From: Dialister sp. UBA734
GTDB lineage: Bacteria; Bacillota; Negativicutes; Veillonellales; Dialisteraceae
Reading direction: 5' to 3'
Length of the DNA: 26,859 nucleotides
NCBI GenBank assembly: GCA_002297935.1
Contig: DBLC01000022.1
Span: 1 to 26,859, forward strand
Under the pieces are notes generated by a model, which was given only the letters and a program-made list of their open reading frames with translations, ran no database searches and had not been told where the DNA came from. Shown here piece after piece: positions 6,908 to 13,926 of the stretch; within the stretch, counting starts at the first letter, position 1; each line of letters begins with the position of its first letter. The translations under genes and the position numbers were made by a program.

Positions 6908-7564
6908 ATGCATTCACGACTAATCAATGTAGAAGGGATTGTTCTTCGAGCCAGTCAAGGACGGGAAGGGGGACGATCCCTTTCTGTATTTACTAAAGAA
7001 AATGGATTGATGCAGCTCACGGTACCTCGGGCTGTGATGCAGAAGTGTGGGACAGGGGCTTTGTTGTCTCTGGCAGAAATTCAACTTTCTGCTATTTTAT
7101 TTCCTGAGTATGGTGTCATTCGGCAGTACGAAGGACGGCTTTTGCTGGACATGATGCGCATGGACTATGGAGAAATGCAGCAGTGGTACTATGTGATAGA
7201 ACTGGCAATGCATTTATTTCCAGAAAACCAGAGTGACTATCGGGCCTATCGGATATTGGAAGCTGCTGCACTGACGGCGCAGCAAAGAAATAAAATGATT
7301 TCCGCTTTCATTGGTGCATTGCAACTGCTCCGCCAAGCCGGTTTCGATCCGGCGGCCAGAGAGCCGATGGAAGAAAGTCACCTGTCAGAACCGGCCCAAG
7401 CCCTGCTGCTTTCCTTTGTTTCCTATAAATGGAACGCACCGCTAGGCGTTCCTATTTCCTCCAAAACTTTCCAAGAATGTGCCTCCTACGTGGACCATTT
7501 CATTTTGTATCATTGTGATATCCAGATGAATACAAAGGGGGCTTTTGTGAATAGTGACTCGTGA
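6908..7564 (+). CDS. recO: DNA repair protein RecO
   Basis: The product is 218 aa and begins with the RecO oligonucleotide-binding fold (LINVEGIVLRASQGREGGRSLSVFTKENG). This is followed by the helical domain (YYVIELAMHLFPENQSDYRAYRILEAAA). RecO loads RecA on SSB-coated single-stranded DNA together with RecR. The zinc-finger cysteines found in many RecO proteins are not evident. The ATG at 6908 is supported by AGGAG at 6895-6899 and by the family N-terminus; in-frame codons further upstream lie inside the repeat and are discounted. The order era, CNNM gene, recO is common in Firmicutes. The C-terminal NSDS and TGA stop are contributed by a TGACTNG array. Confidence 0.9.
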   Translation: MHSRLINVEGIVLRASQGREGGRSLSVFTKENGLMQLTVPRAVMQKCGTGALLSLAEIQLSAILFPEYGVIRQYEGRLLLDMMRMDYGEMQQWYYVIELAMHLFPENQSDYRAYRILEAAALTAQQRNKMISAFIGALQLLRQAGFDPAAREPMEESHLSEPAQALLLSFVSYKWNAPLGVPISSKTFQECASYVDHFILYHCDIQMNTKGAFVNSDS

Positions 7565-7627
7565 CTAGTGACTGGCGACTGGGCATTAAAAAATTTTCCA
7601 GTCACCAGTCACGAGTCTACCAGTCAC
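7553..7627. repeat. TGACTNG hairpin overlapping the recO stop
   Basis: The left arm (7553-7581) has TGACTCG, TGACTAG and TGACTGG units plus one TGGCGACTGG variant. The right arm (7598-7627) includes an 8-bp CGAGTCTA variant. The arms do not match unit for unit in register, although their units are complementary. The loop is AT-rich. There is no U-tract after the right arm, so this is not a standard intrinsic terminator. Confidence 0.83.
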
Positions 7628-7673
7628 ATCTCTTATTTCTTTCTTTATCACTTTAAAAACTTATAACTTTTTC

Positions 7674-7702
7674 TTGCAACATGACGTTGAAAACTGTATA
7701 CT
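7674..7702 (+). promoter_or_regulatory. Sigma-70-type promoter for sstT
   Basis: TTGCAA at 7674-7679 and TATACT at 7697-7702 are separated by 17 bp, close to the vegetative consensus. The predicted transcript would begin near 7709 and have a leader of about 35 nt before the ATG at 7744, which follows GGAGGAGAGG. This promoter plus the downstream terminator makes sstT a separate transcription unit. Confidence 0.7.
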
Positions 7703-7743
7703 AAGAGAATCAATGAAGTATATGTAGTTATAGGAGGAGAGGT

Positions 7744-9000
7744 ATGCTTAATAAAATTGGACACATACTCAGTAGTGTCGCATTGATTAAGCAGATTGCT
7801 GTCGGTTTGGTGATCGGCATTTTGATTGCAGTCTGCTTCCCACCGGCCATTCCGGTGGTCAAGATTTTCGGGGATTTGTTTGTTAAGGCATTGAAAGGTG
7901 TTGCACCGATTCTGGTCTTTTTCCTGGTCATGAATGCTATGGCACAGAAAAAAGATGGTCAGGGCGGCAAAATGCAGCCAATTATTGAACTGTATGTCAT
8001 CGGTACTTTCTTTGCTTCCTTGGTTGGTGTTTGCATGTCTTTCCTGTTCCCTACCACCTTGCATCTGCAGGTGGCTGCTGATACCAAACTGGCACCGCCA
8101 AGTGGTATCGTACAGGTGCTGCACAACCTGATTCTTTCCATTGTAGATAACCCGGTCAATGCGCTGCTGAACGGCAACTACATCGGCATCCTGGCATGGG
8201 CCATCATCATTGGCTTGGCACTGAAAAATTATGGTTCTGGCACCACCAAGACATGGCTGGCTGATATCGCCAAAACTGTTACTCAGGTGGTTACCTGGGT
8301 CATCCACTTCGCTCCTCTGGGGATTATGGGCTTGGTGGCTGATTCCGTTGGTTCCGCTGGCGTGGAAGCTCTCCTGGGGTATGTACAGCTTCTGGGCGTA
8401 CTGATTGGTTCCTATGTACTGGTAGCTCTGGTGATGAATCCGATCATCGTGTATGCGAAGGTTCACAAAAATCCTTACCCGCTGGTTTGGACCACCATCC
8501 GTGAAAGCGGCGTTTATGCATTCTTCACCAGAAGCTCTGCAGCCAACATTCCGGTTAACCTGTCTCTGTGCAAACGGTTGGGCCTGAATCCAGATACCTT
8601 CACCATTTCTATTCCGCTGGGCGCCACCATCAACATGGCCGGTGCATCCATCACCATTTCCGTTTTGGCATTGGCTGCTGCCAATACCTTGGGCATTGAC
8701 GTGGATTTCCCGACAGCCCTTCTTCTCTGCATCGTTTCTACCGTAGGTGCTTGCGGTGCTTCCGGCGTAGCCGGCGGCTCCCTGCTTCTGATTCCAGTGG
8801 CATGTGCTTCCTTCGGTATCAACAGTGATATTGCTATGCAGGTTGTTGGCGTAGGCTTCATCATCTCCGTACTGGAAGATGCTAGTGAAACTGCACTGAA
8901 CAGCTCCAGTGACGTTCTCTTCACCGCTACTGCAGAATACGCAGAACGTCGTAAAGCAGGCACACTGAAAGCAGAAGACATGGTTCCCCATGATAATTAA
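7744..9000 (+). CDS. sstT: Serine/threonine:Na+ symporter SstT (DAACS family)
   Basis: The product is a 418-aa integral membrane protein of the dicarboxylate/amino acid:cation symporter family that imports serine and threonine with sodium. The serine-rich hairpin region FFTRSSAANIPVNLSLCKRLGL (about 260-280), the IPLGATINMAGASI motif (about 290-305) and the glycine-rich VGACGASGVAGGSLLLIPVA re-entrant loop (about 335-355) are all present. They match SstT better than glutamate transporters. The ATG at 7744 is preceded by GGAGGAGAGG. The gene has its own promoter and terminator and separates the housekeeping cluster from the LPS operon; I see no functional link to either. A serine/threonine carrier would suit an amino-acid-fermenting lifestyle, which is inference. 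Confidence 0.95.
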   Translation: MLNKIGHILSSVALIKQIAVGLVIGILIAVCFPPAIPVVKIFGDLFVKALKGVAPILVFFLVMNAMAQKKDGQGGKMQPIIELYVIGTFFASLVGVCMSFLFPTTLHLQVAADTKLAPPSGIVQVLHNLILSIVDNPVNALLNGNYIGILAWAIIIGLALKNYGSGTTKTWLADIAKTVTQVVTWVIHFAPLGIMGLVADSVGSAGVEALLGYVQLLGVLIGSYVLVALVMNPIIVYAKVHKNPYPLVWTTIRESGVYAFFTRSSAANIPVNLSLCKRLGLNPDTFTISIPLGATINMAGASITISVLALAAANTLGIDVDFPTALLLCIVSTVGACGASGVAGGSLLLIPVACASFGINSDIAMQVVGVGFIISVLEDASETALNSSSDVLFTATAEYAERRKAGTLKAEDMVPHDN

Positions 9001-9010
9001 TTAGCAAATA

Positions 9011-9040
9011 AAAAAGGATTGCGAAAGCAATCCTTTTTTT
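9011..9040 (+). terminator. Intrinsic terminator of sstT
   Basis: AAAAAGGATTGC (9011-9022), a GAAA tetraloop, and GCAATCCTTTTTTT (9027-9040) form a 12-bp stem ending in a T-run. It begins 10 bases after the sstT stop. Confidence 0.93.
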
Positions 9041-9050
9041 GTACGCTGAT

Positions 9051-9143
9051 GGTGACTGGTAGACTCGTGACTGGTGACTGGAAATTAAAAAATTAGGAGT
9101 GAGGAGTGGTAGTGGCGGCGCACAACTTATAAAGCACCGCAAC
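9051..9143. repeat. Two unpaired half-elements in tandem (TGACTNG, then TTAGGAG plus module)
   Basis: A TGACTNG left arm (9051-9081, with one TAGACTCG variant) is followed without a right arm by TTAGGAG/TGAGGAG units (9093-9106). These lead into the GGCGGCGC...CTTATAAAGCACCGC module (9113-9140). Neither array has a complementary partner nearby, so both look like halves of elements that are complete elsewhere. They open the 810-bp gap between sstT and lpxI. Confidence 0.72.
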
Positions 9144-9264
9144 ATTTTACCAAATCAATTAGGCGCATGTTTCATGGGAAACGATGCAGAAGGGTTATTA
9201 TTCTACTGACTGCTTATTCTAACATAGAGCCATACCGATGGCGACGGCAATGTCATTAAGTGAA

Positions 9265-9474
9265 GCGAAATATGTGGTGGTTACTTTCATGGGAAAGGTT
9301 CTTAAGGTTCTAATGGTTCTGAAGGTTCTCACGGTCCTCAAATGAGATGATAACTAGCGTTTATCAGTACATTCGAGAAACCTAAGAACCATTAGAACCT
9401 TAAGAACCTTTAGCAATCTGTAACTTCTAGCCAAATCATGCTTACTGACTCAAATTCTTAACTTAACAACATTG
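9265..9474. repeat. Nonamer-arm palindromic element, copy 1
   Basis: Left arm 9294-9320 and right arm 9385-9411 are perfectly complementary over 27 bases and consist of GGTTCTNAA units. The centre (9341-9377) reads GAGATGATAACTAGCG...ACATTCGAG. Flanks GCGAAATATGTG (9265-9276) on the left and CCAAATCATGCTTACTG plus CAAATTCTTAACTTAACA (9430-9468) on the right recur in the same order at 26436-26647. The element is about 210 bp and has no ORF. Confidence 0.82.
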
Positions 9475-9492
9475 ATGGAGACGGGGGTAAAA

Positions 9493-9553
9493 AGGTTATA
9501 TAAGGTTATGGGAATACCGATCTCGCATAACCTTATATAACCTTTATAACCTT
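9493..9553. repeat. GGTTATA-type hairpin upstream of lpxI
   Basis: The left arm AGGTTATATAAGGTTATG (9493-9510) pairs with CATAACCTTATATAACCT (9526-9543) across a 15-base loop; a further TTATAACCTT unit extends the right side. Units are about 10 bp. From 9554 to 9734 I see no gene, only AT-rich sequence. Confidence 0.8.
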
Positions 9554-9623
9554 GCAACAGGCGGTAAGATTGATATGTTGAAAATAGGAATTGGCAGAAT
9601 TATACCCTTTGACCATGATGTAT

Positions 9624-9671
9624 GAATATTATTTTAGAAATATTGAAATATGGATTTCATATATAATATTC
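9624..9671. promoter_or_regulatory. AT-rich palindrome, possible control site for the LPS operon
   Basis: GAATATTA (9624-9631) pairs with TAATATTC (9664-9671), and within it GAAAT (9645-9649) pairs with ATTTC (9654-9658). A TATAAT lies at 9662-9667 inside the right part. A TTGAAA at 9643 is only 13 bp upstream, too close for a normal -35. The site is 180 bp upstream of lpxI, the first gene of the operon in this window. A role as operator or promoter is a guess. Confidence 0.3.
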
Positions 9672-9734
9672 AAATTCCTTAATGCGTAAAAGGACGAAAA
9701 ATGATAAAATAAAATGAACTATGACATATTGAAA

Positions 9735-9835
9735 CTCTGCAAAAATGCTTTTGTGACTCGTGACTGGTGACTCTATATATAAGAAAAATTCCAGTTACCA
9801 GTCCACTAGTCACCAGTCACGGCTTTTTCGCAGAG
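9735..9835. repeat. TGACTNG hairpin nested in an outer CTCTGCAAAAA stem, before lpxI
   Basis: Outer arms CTCTGCAAAAATGC (9735-9748) and GCTTTTTCGCAGAG (9822-9835) are complementary apart from two mismatches. Between them sits a TGACTNG hairpin (9753-9773 and 9791-9820). The right arm carries a TTACCAG and a GTCCACTAG variant. The outer palindrome looks like an older hairpin split at its apex. The lpxI Shine-Dalgarno follows at 9841. Confidence 0.72.
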
Positions 9836-9851
9836 CCCATTGGAGGTCATT

Positions 9852-10676
9852 ATGGAAACGATTGGTTTATTAGCAGGCATCGGAACGCTTCCTGTAGAAT
9901 TTATAGAAGCAGTGAAACCACAGGGATACCGGGTGGTTTGCATCGCCGTTATTCCCGGGGTGGATCCGAAGCTTTCTGAAATAGCAGATGTATATTACGA
10001 TATCAGCGCTTTCAAGCTGGAAAAGGTCATCAAGACCTTGGTGAAAGAACAGGTGAGAGAAGTCACCATGATTGGCAAGGTGACCAAGGAATGGCTGTAC
10101 AAATCGCATACATTCCCTGATTTCCGGGCCATTAAATTGTTGAATAAACTGAGAAAAATGAATTTCAAAGACGATACGATCACTTTGGCCATTGTGGATG
10201 AACTGGCGAAAGATGGGATTTCTGTATTGGACCAGACGAAATATTTGAAACCCCTCATGCCGGGGCCTCAGGTATTTACAAAGAAACAGCCCACCAAAGA
10301 GCAGCTGGCCGATGTGGCTTTTGGCTTTGAAGCGGCCAAAGCCATTGGGGCTATTGATTTGGGACAGACTGTGGTGGTAAAGAACCAAGCGGTCATGGCG
10401 GTAGAAGCCATCGAAGGGACTGATGCGTGCATTCGTCGTGGCGGTTCGCTGGCTCGCGGCGGTGCGGTGGTAGTGAAAACCGCCAAGCCGGGACAGGATA
10501 CCCGTTTCGATATGCCTGCTGTGGGTCTCACCACCCTGCACTCCATGGAAGAAAGCGATTGTGCCGTACTTGCCATCGAAGCCTATCACACCTTATTTGC
10601 AGAAAAAGACAAGGTGCTGGAAGAGGCCAATAAAAAAGGCATTGTGATTCTGGCGGTGGAAGGGACTCATGAGTGA
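9852..10676 (+). CDS. lpxI: UDP-2,3-diacylglucosamine pyrophosphatase LpxI
   Basis: The product is 274 aa and matches the LpxI (DUF1009) family, which hydrolyses UDP-2,3-diacylglucosamine to lipid X and UMP in lipid A synthesis and replaces the unrelated LpxH. The N-terminal GLLAGIGTLPVEF block and the C-terminal AVEAIEGTDACIRRGG motif, part of the active-site region, are clear. ATG 9852 follows TGGAGG (9841-9846). The gene directly precedes lpxB, whose substrate pair includes lipid X. lpxA, lpxC, lpxD and fabZ are not in the window. The TGA stop falls within the first GAGTGACTGG of a TGACTNG hairpin. Confidence 0.94.
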   Translation: METIGLLAGIGTLPVEFIEAVKPQGYRVVCIAVIPGVDPKLSEIADVYYDISAFKLEKVIKTLVKEQVREVTMIGKVTKEWLYKSHTFPDFRAIKLLNKLRKMNFKDDTITLAIVDELAKDGISVLDQTKYLKPLMPGPQVFTKKQPTKEQLADVAFGFEAAKAIGAIDLGQTVVVKNQAVMAVEAIEGTDACIRRGGSLARGGAVVVKTAKPGQDTRFDMPAVGLTTLHSMEESDCAVLAIEAYHTLFAEKDKVLEEANKKGIVILAVEGTHE

Positions 10677-10746
10677 CTGGTAGACTGGTGACTAGTGACT
10701 GGGAAAAGCAAATCCTAGTCACTAGTCACCAGTCACGAGTCACCAG
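10672..10746. repeat. TGACTNG hairpin between lpxI and lpxB
   Basis: The left arm (10672-10702) contains TGACTGG, TAGACTGG and TGACTAG units and overlaps the lpxI stop. The right arm (10714-10746) has CTAGTCA, CCAGTCA and CGAGTCA units. The loop is about 11 nt. The lpxB ribosome binding site follows 10 bases later. Confidence 0.84.
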
Positions 10747-10767
10747 TAAAATATAAGGAATATAAAG

Positions 10768-11901
10768 ATGACAAAAATTATGATGTCTGCTGGCGAAGCG
10801 TCGGGGGACATGCATGCCGGTGCGGTGGCGGCGGAAATTAAACGCCTCTATCCGGACGCAGAGATTTTCGGCATGGGCGGACAGGATATGCGAAAAGCAG
10901 GGGTCCGCATCATCTATGATATCGAAAATCTCGGCATCATCGGCGTGGTAGAGGTAATCAAGCATTTGCCTCTATTCTTCAAACTCCGCATGTTTCTAAA
11001 AGAAGCGATGATCAAAGAAAAGCCCGACGTGTTGGTCTGTGTGGACTATCCGGGGTTCAATATGAAACTGGCTCATGTGGCAAAAGAACTGGGCATTCCA
11101 GTGGTGTACTACATCGCTCCCACCATTTGGGCGTGGAACAAAGGCCGGGCAAAAAATATTGTCCGCGATGTAAACACCGTGGCGTCCATATTTCCCTTTG
11201 AAGCCAAAGCCTACGAAGAAGTGGGAGCGCATGTCTCCTTTGTGGGACATCCCTTGGCAGATACAGTGAAGCCTTCCATGTCCTATGAGGAGGCTATGAC
11301 CTATTTCCGTGGAAATACAGATAAAAAGCGGATTCTTCTCATGCCGGGGAGTCGGAAAAATGAAGTCAAAGGACTTCTTCCAGTGATGCTGGCGGCGGCA
11401 GAAAAGTTGCAGCAAAAGACAGATTGCCAATTTTTCATTCCGCGGGCGTCTACAATTCCTATGGAATTTTTATCTTCCATCATCGGGGCGTCGAAACTTT
11501 CTATCGAAATTACCGAAGGCAAGCAATATGATTTGATGCAAATCTGTGATGCCTGCATCGCTTCGTCCGGAACAGCCACTTTGGAAACGGCCTTGATGGA
11601 ACTTCCTACGGTGCTGGTCTATCGGCTCGCTCCGGTGACTTGGATGCTGGCGAAACTGCTGGTGCATGTGAAATATGCGGGCCTTCCTAACTTGCTTTTG
11701 GATCGGGAAGTGACGCCGGAACTGCTGCAGGATGCGGTGACGGCGGAGAATATCGCAGCCATTGTCAGTCCTTGGATTACCAATCCAAAGCGTAGAGAAG
11801 AAAATGTGAAGAAGATTCAAGCAGTACGCAAAGCCTTAGGAGGCGGTGGTGCTGTCAAGCGTGTGGCAGAGCTGATTATGAAAACAGCAGAAAATAGGTA
11901 G
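10768..11901 (+). CDS. lpxB: Lipid A disaccharide synthase LpxB
   Basis: The 377-aa product is a GT19 glycosyltransferase that joins lipid X to UDP-2,3-diacylglucosamine at the inner face of the membrane. Family motifs include the N-terminal SAGEASGDMHAG, VCVDYPGFN, the YYIAPTIWAWNKGRAKNI block (about 112-129), FVGHPLADT, LMPGSRKNEVKGLLP and the acceptor-site region CIASSGTATLETALMELPTVLVYR (about 262-285). The ATG at 10768 follows AAGGA (10755-10759). It lies between lpxI and msbA in pathway order. The stop is at the edge of a TAGCTAG/TGACTAG array. Confidence 0.97.
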   Translation: MTKIMMSAGEASGDMHAGAVAAEIKRLYPDAEIFGMGGQDMRKAGVRIIYDIENLGIIGVVEVIKHLPLFFKLRMFLKEAMIKEKPDVLVCVDYPGFNMKLAHVAKELGIPVVYYIAPTIWAWNKGRAKNIVRDVNTVASIFPFEAKAYEEVGAHVSFVGHPLADTVKPSMSYEEAMTYFRGNTDKKRILLMPGSRKNEVKGLLPVMLAAAEKLQQKTDCQFFIPRASTIPMEFLSSIIGASKLSIEITEGKQYDLMQICDACIASSGTATLETALMELPTVLVYRLAPVTWMLAKLLVHVKYAGLPNLLLDREVTPELLQDAVTAENIAAIVSPWITNPKRREENVKKIQAVRKALGGGGAVKRVAELIMKTAENR

Positions 11902-11963
11902 CTAGTGACTAGTGACTGGGAATTTTATTTTTCCTAGTCACTAGTCACGAGTCACCAGTCACC
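11898..11963. repeat. TGACTNG hairpin between lpxB and msbA
   Basis: GTAGCTAGTGACTAGTGACT on the left (from 11898) overlaps the lpxB stop. CTAGTCACTAGTCACGAGTC and following CACCAGTCACC form the right arm (11934-11963). The loop is T-rich (AATTTTATTTTT). Confidence 0.84.
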
Positions 11964-12009
11964 CTACCAACATGCGTGATTTAAAAGGTTATACCCTGGA
12001 GAAACTATA

Positions 12010-13764
12010 TTGAACAAGAAAAGAAGTAAGTTAAATAGTTACATTCGGCTTTTATCCTATTTGAAGCCCTATAAAATGCTGCTGGCCATTTCGGTGGTCT
12101 TTATGCTGTTTGTATCGGTATCCAACTTGGTGGTTCCGTGGATCATCAAGGACGTGATCGATAAGGTACTGGATGATAAAGATTTGACCATGCTGTACCT
12201 CATTATCGTAGCCATCATGGTGACTTTCTTTATCCGTGCCATTACCACTTTCGGCCATCGGTACTTGATGGGATATATCGGACAGGCGGTCATTATGGAC
12301 CTTCGCAATGTGCTGTACCATCATCTGCAGAAATTATCGATTTCCTACTACGACCGTCGTCGCACTGGGGAAATCATGAGTAATCTCACCAATGATATTT
12401 CCGCTTTGCAAATGGCGATTGTGGATAATTTTATCCAGTTGGTGCAGGAAGGAGCCATTTTCATCGGGTCATTTGTGTCCATGATTTACCTGCAGTGGAA
12501 ATTGACTGCTCTGTGCCTGGTTATTGTGCCGCTGGTTTCTTATACCATCAAATTCTTTGGACGGAAACTCCATTCCAGCGGCCGGGACGTACAGGAACGA
12601 CTGGCCGATGTGACTTCTATGCTGCAGGAAACCATCCAGGGGGTTCGCATTGTCAGAAGTTTCAACCGTGGTGATTTTGAAGAAAAGCGGTTCAATGAAA
12701 TCAATAAATCCAGTTTCAATGCTACGGTTCGGGCCATTCGCCAGCAGAGCCAGATGACGCCTTTGGTGGAATTCCTGTCTGCTATTGCGGTATGTGCCAT
12801 CATCTGGTACGGTGGTGTATCTGTTATTGATGGCGTCATGACCACCGGGGAACTGATTGCATTCCTGATTTATGCTATCAACCTGGCCAATCCGACTAGA
12901 AGACTGGCGGAAAGTTTCGGTAGCGTACAGAAATCTTTGGCTGCCGCCGACCGCGTTTTTGCCATTCTGGATGAAGAACCGGAAGTACAGGATAAAAAAG
13001 ATGCCAAGCCGCTGGTGGTCAGCCAGGGCAAGGTGGAAGCTCGTCATGTAGCTTTCTATTATGAAAAAGAAAATCCAGTATTGACGGATCTGAATTTCGT
13101 GGCAGAACCAGGACAGACCATTGCGGTGGTGGGTCCTTCCGGTGCAGGGAAAACCACTATAGCGAATTTGTTGCCTCGTTTCTATGATGTCACCGGTGGC
13201 GCTATTTATATCGATGGCGTAGATATCCGTGATGTGACTGTTGGCTCGCTCCGAGATAATATTGGTTTGGTCCCTCAGGATACATTGCTGTTTAACACTA
13301 CTATTAAAGAAAATGTACTGTATGGACGACTGGATGCCACCGATGAAGAAGTGTGGGCGGCTGTGCGTGCGGCTAACGCCGAAAAATTTGTCAAGAGCCT
13401 GCCCCATGGCATTGAAACCAAAGTGGGGGATCGCGGATTGGTTCTTTCCGGCGGACAACGCCAGCGTATCGCCATCGCTCGTGCCATTCTGAAAGACCCG
13501 AAGATTTTGATTCTCGATGAAGCCACTTCTGCTTTGGACACAGAAAGTGAAAAAATTGTACAAGATGCACTGGATAAACTCATGGTGGGCCGTACTTCTT
13601 TCGTGATTGCCCATCGTCTGTCTACTATTAAAAATGCAGACCAGATTCTGGTTCTCAACAACGGTGTCATTGCCGAACGAGGCACCCATGACGAACTGAT
13701 GGCCAAAGGTGGATTGTATTACGAACTGTACACCATGTCAGCCAAGAATGCACAAGGGAAGTAA
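12010..13764 (+). CDS. msbA: Lipid A export ATP-binding/permease MsbA
   Basis: The product is 584 aa: a six-helix ABC exporter transmembrane domain (about 1-320) fused to a nucleotide-binding domain. Walker A is GPSGAGKTT at about 374-382, the signature LSGGQRQRIAIARA at about 478, and Walker B ILILDEATSALD just after, with an AHRLSTIKNAD switch region. Its place between lpxB and waaA, in an LPS operon, supports MsbA rather than another half-size exporter: it would flip lipid A core to the outer leaflet of the inner membrane. The start is TTG at 12010, placed after CTGGAGAAA. The stop is followed by TTAGAAG repeats. Confidence 0.92.
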   Translation: MNKKRSKLNSYIRLLSYLKPYKMLLAISVVFMLFVSVSNLVVPWIIKDVIDKVLDDKDLTMLYLIIVAIMVTFFIRAITTFGHRYLMGYIGQAVIMDLRNVLYHHLQKLSISYYDRRRTGEIMSNLTNDISALQMAIVDNFIQLVQEGAIFIGSFVSMIYLQWKLTALCLVIVPLVSYTIKFFGRKLHSSGRDVQERLADVTSMLQETIQGVRIVRSFNRGDFEEKRFNEINKSSFNATVRAIRQQSQMTPLVEFLSAIAVCAIIWYGGVSVIDGVMTTGELIAFLIYAINLANPTRRLAESFGSVQKSLAAADRVFAILDEEPEVQDKKDAKPLVVSQGKVEARHVAFYYEKENPVLTDLNFVAEPGQTIAVVGPSGAGKTTIANLLPRFYDVTGGAIYIDGVDIRDVTVGSLRDNIGLVPQDTLLFNTTIKENVLYGRLDATDEEVWAAVRAANAEKFVKSLPHGIETKVGDRGLVLSGGQRQRIAIARAILKDPKILILDEATSALDTESEKIVQDALDKLMVGRTSFVIAHRLSTIKNADQILVLNNGVIAERGTHDELMAKGGLYYELYTMSAKNAQGK

Positions 13765-13765
13765 T

Positions 13766-13899
13766 AGTTAGAAGTGAGAAATTAGAAGTGAGAAATGGCG
13801 GTGGCAGCGCGTCAATTCATATAGCGCTGCAGCGTATAATCTTTTGGTGACTGGTGACTGGTGACTGGTGACTGGTGACTGGTAGCTGGTAGCTACCAA
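13766..13899. repeat. Unpaired TTAGAAG array plus module, then perfect (TGACTGG)5
   Basis: TTAGAAG/TGAGAAA units (13767-13796) lead to the module hairpin GGCAGCGC...AGCGCTGC (13803-13830) and have no right-hand partner. Five exact TGACTGG units follow at 13848-13882 and then TAGCTGG and TAGCTACC. This is the longest exact tandem run in the window and lies about 30 bases before the waaA start. Confidence 0.82.
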
Positions 13900-13926
13900 T
13901 CCCTAATGTAAGAAAAGGAGAATAAA

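Noticed and set aside
7553..7627. TGACTNG hairpins as standard intrinsic terminators
   Set aside because: Most lack a T-run after the right arm and many lie inside what must be a continuous operon, so ordinary Rho-independent termination is not supported.
7648..8991. Long antisense ORF opposite sstT
   Set aside because: It mirrors the codon structure of sstT, shows no family similarity, and is rich in His, Gln and Asn as expected for a shadow frame. The same applies to the antisense frames at 1513-2643 and 12469-13689.
9643..9667. Promoter TTGAAA/TATAAT upstream of lpxI
   Set aside because: The spacer is only 13 bp and no better -35 is present, so it was not called as a promoter.
12010..13764. 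A multidrug exporter rather than MsbA
   Set aside because: Half-size ABC exporters are similar in sequence, but the position between lpxB and waaA makes lipid A transport the best explanation.
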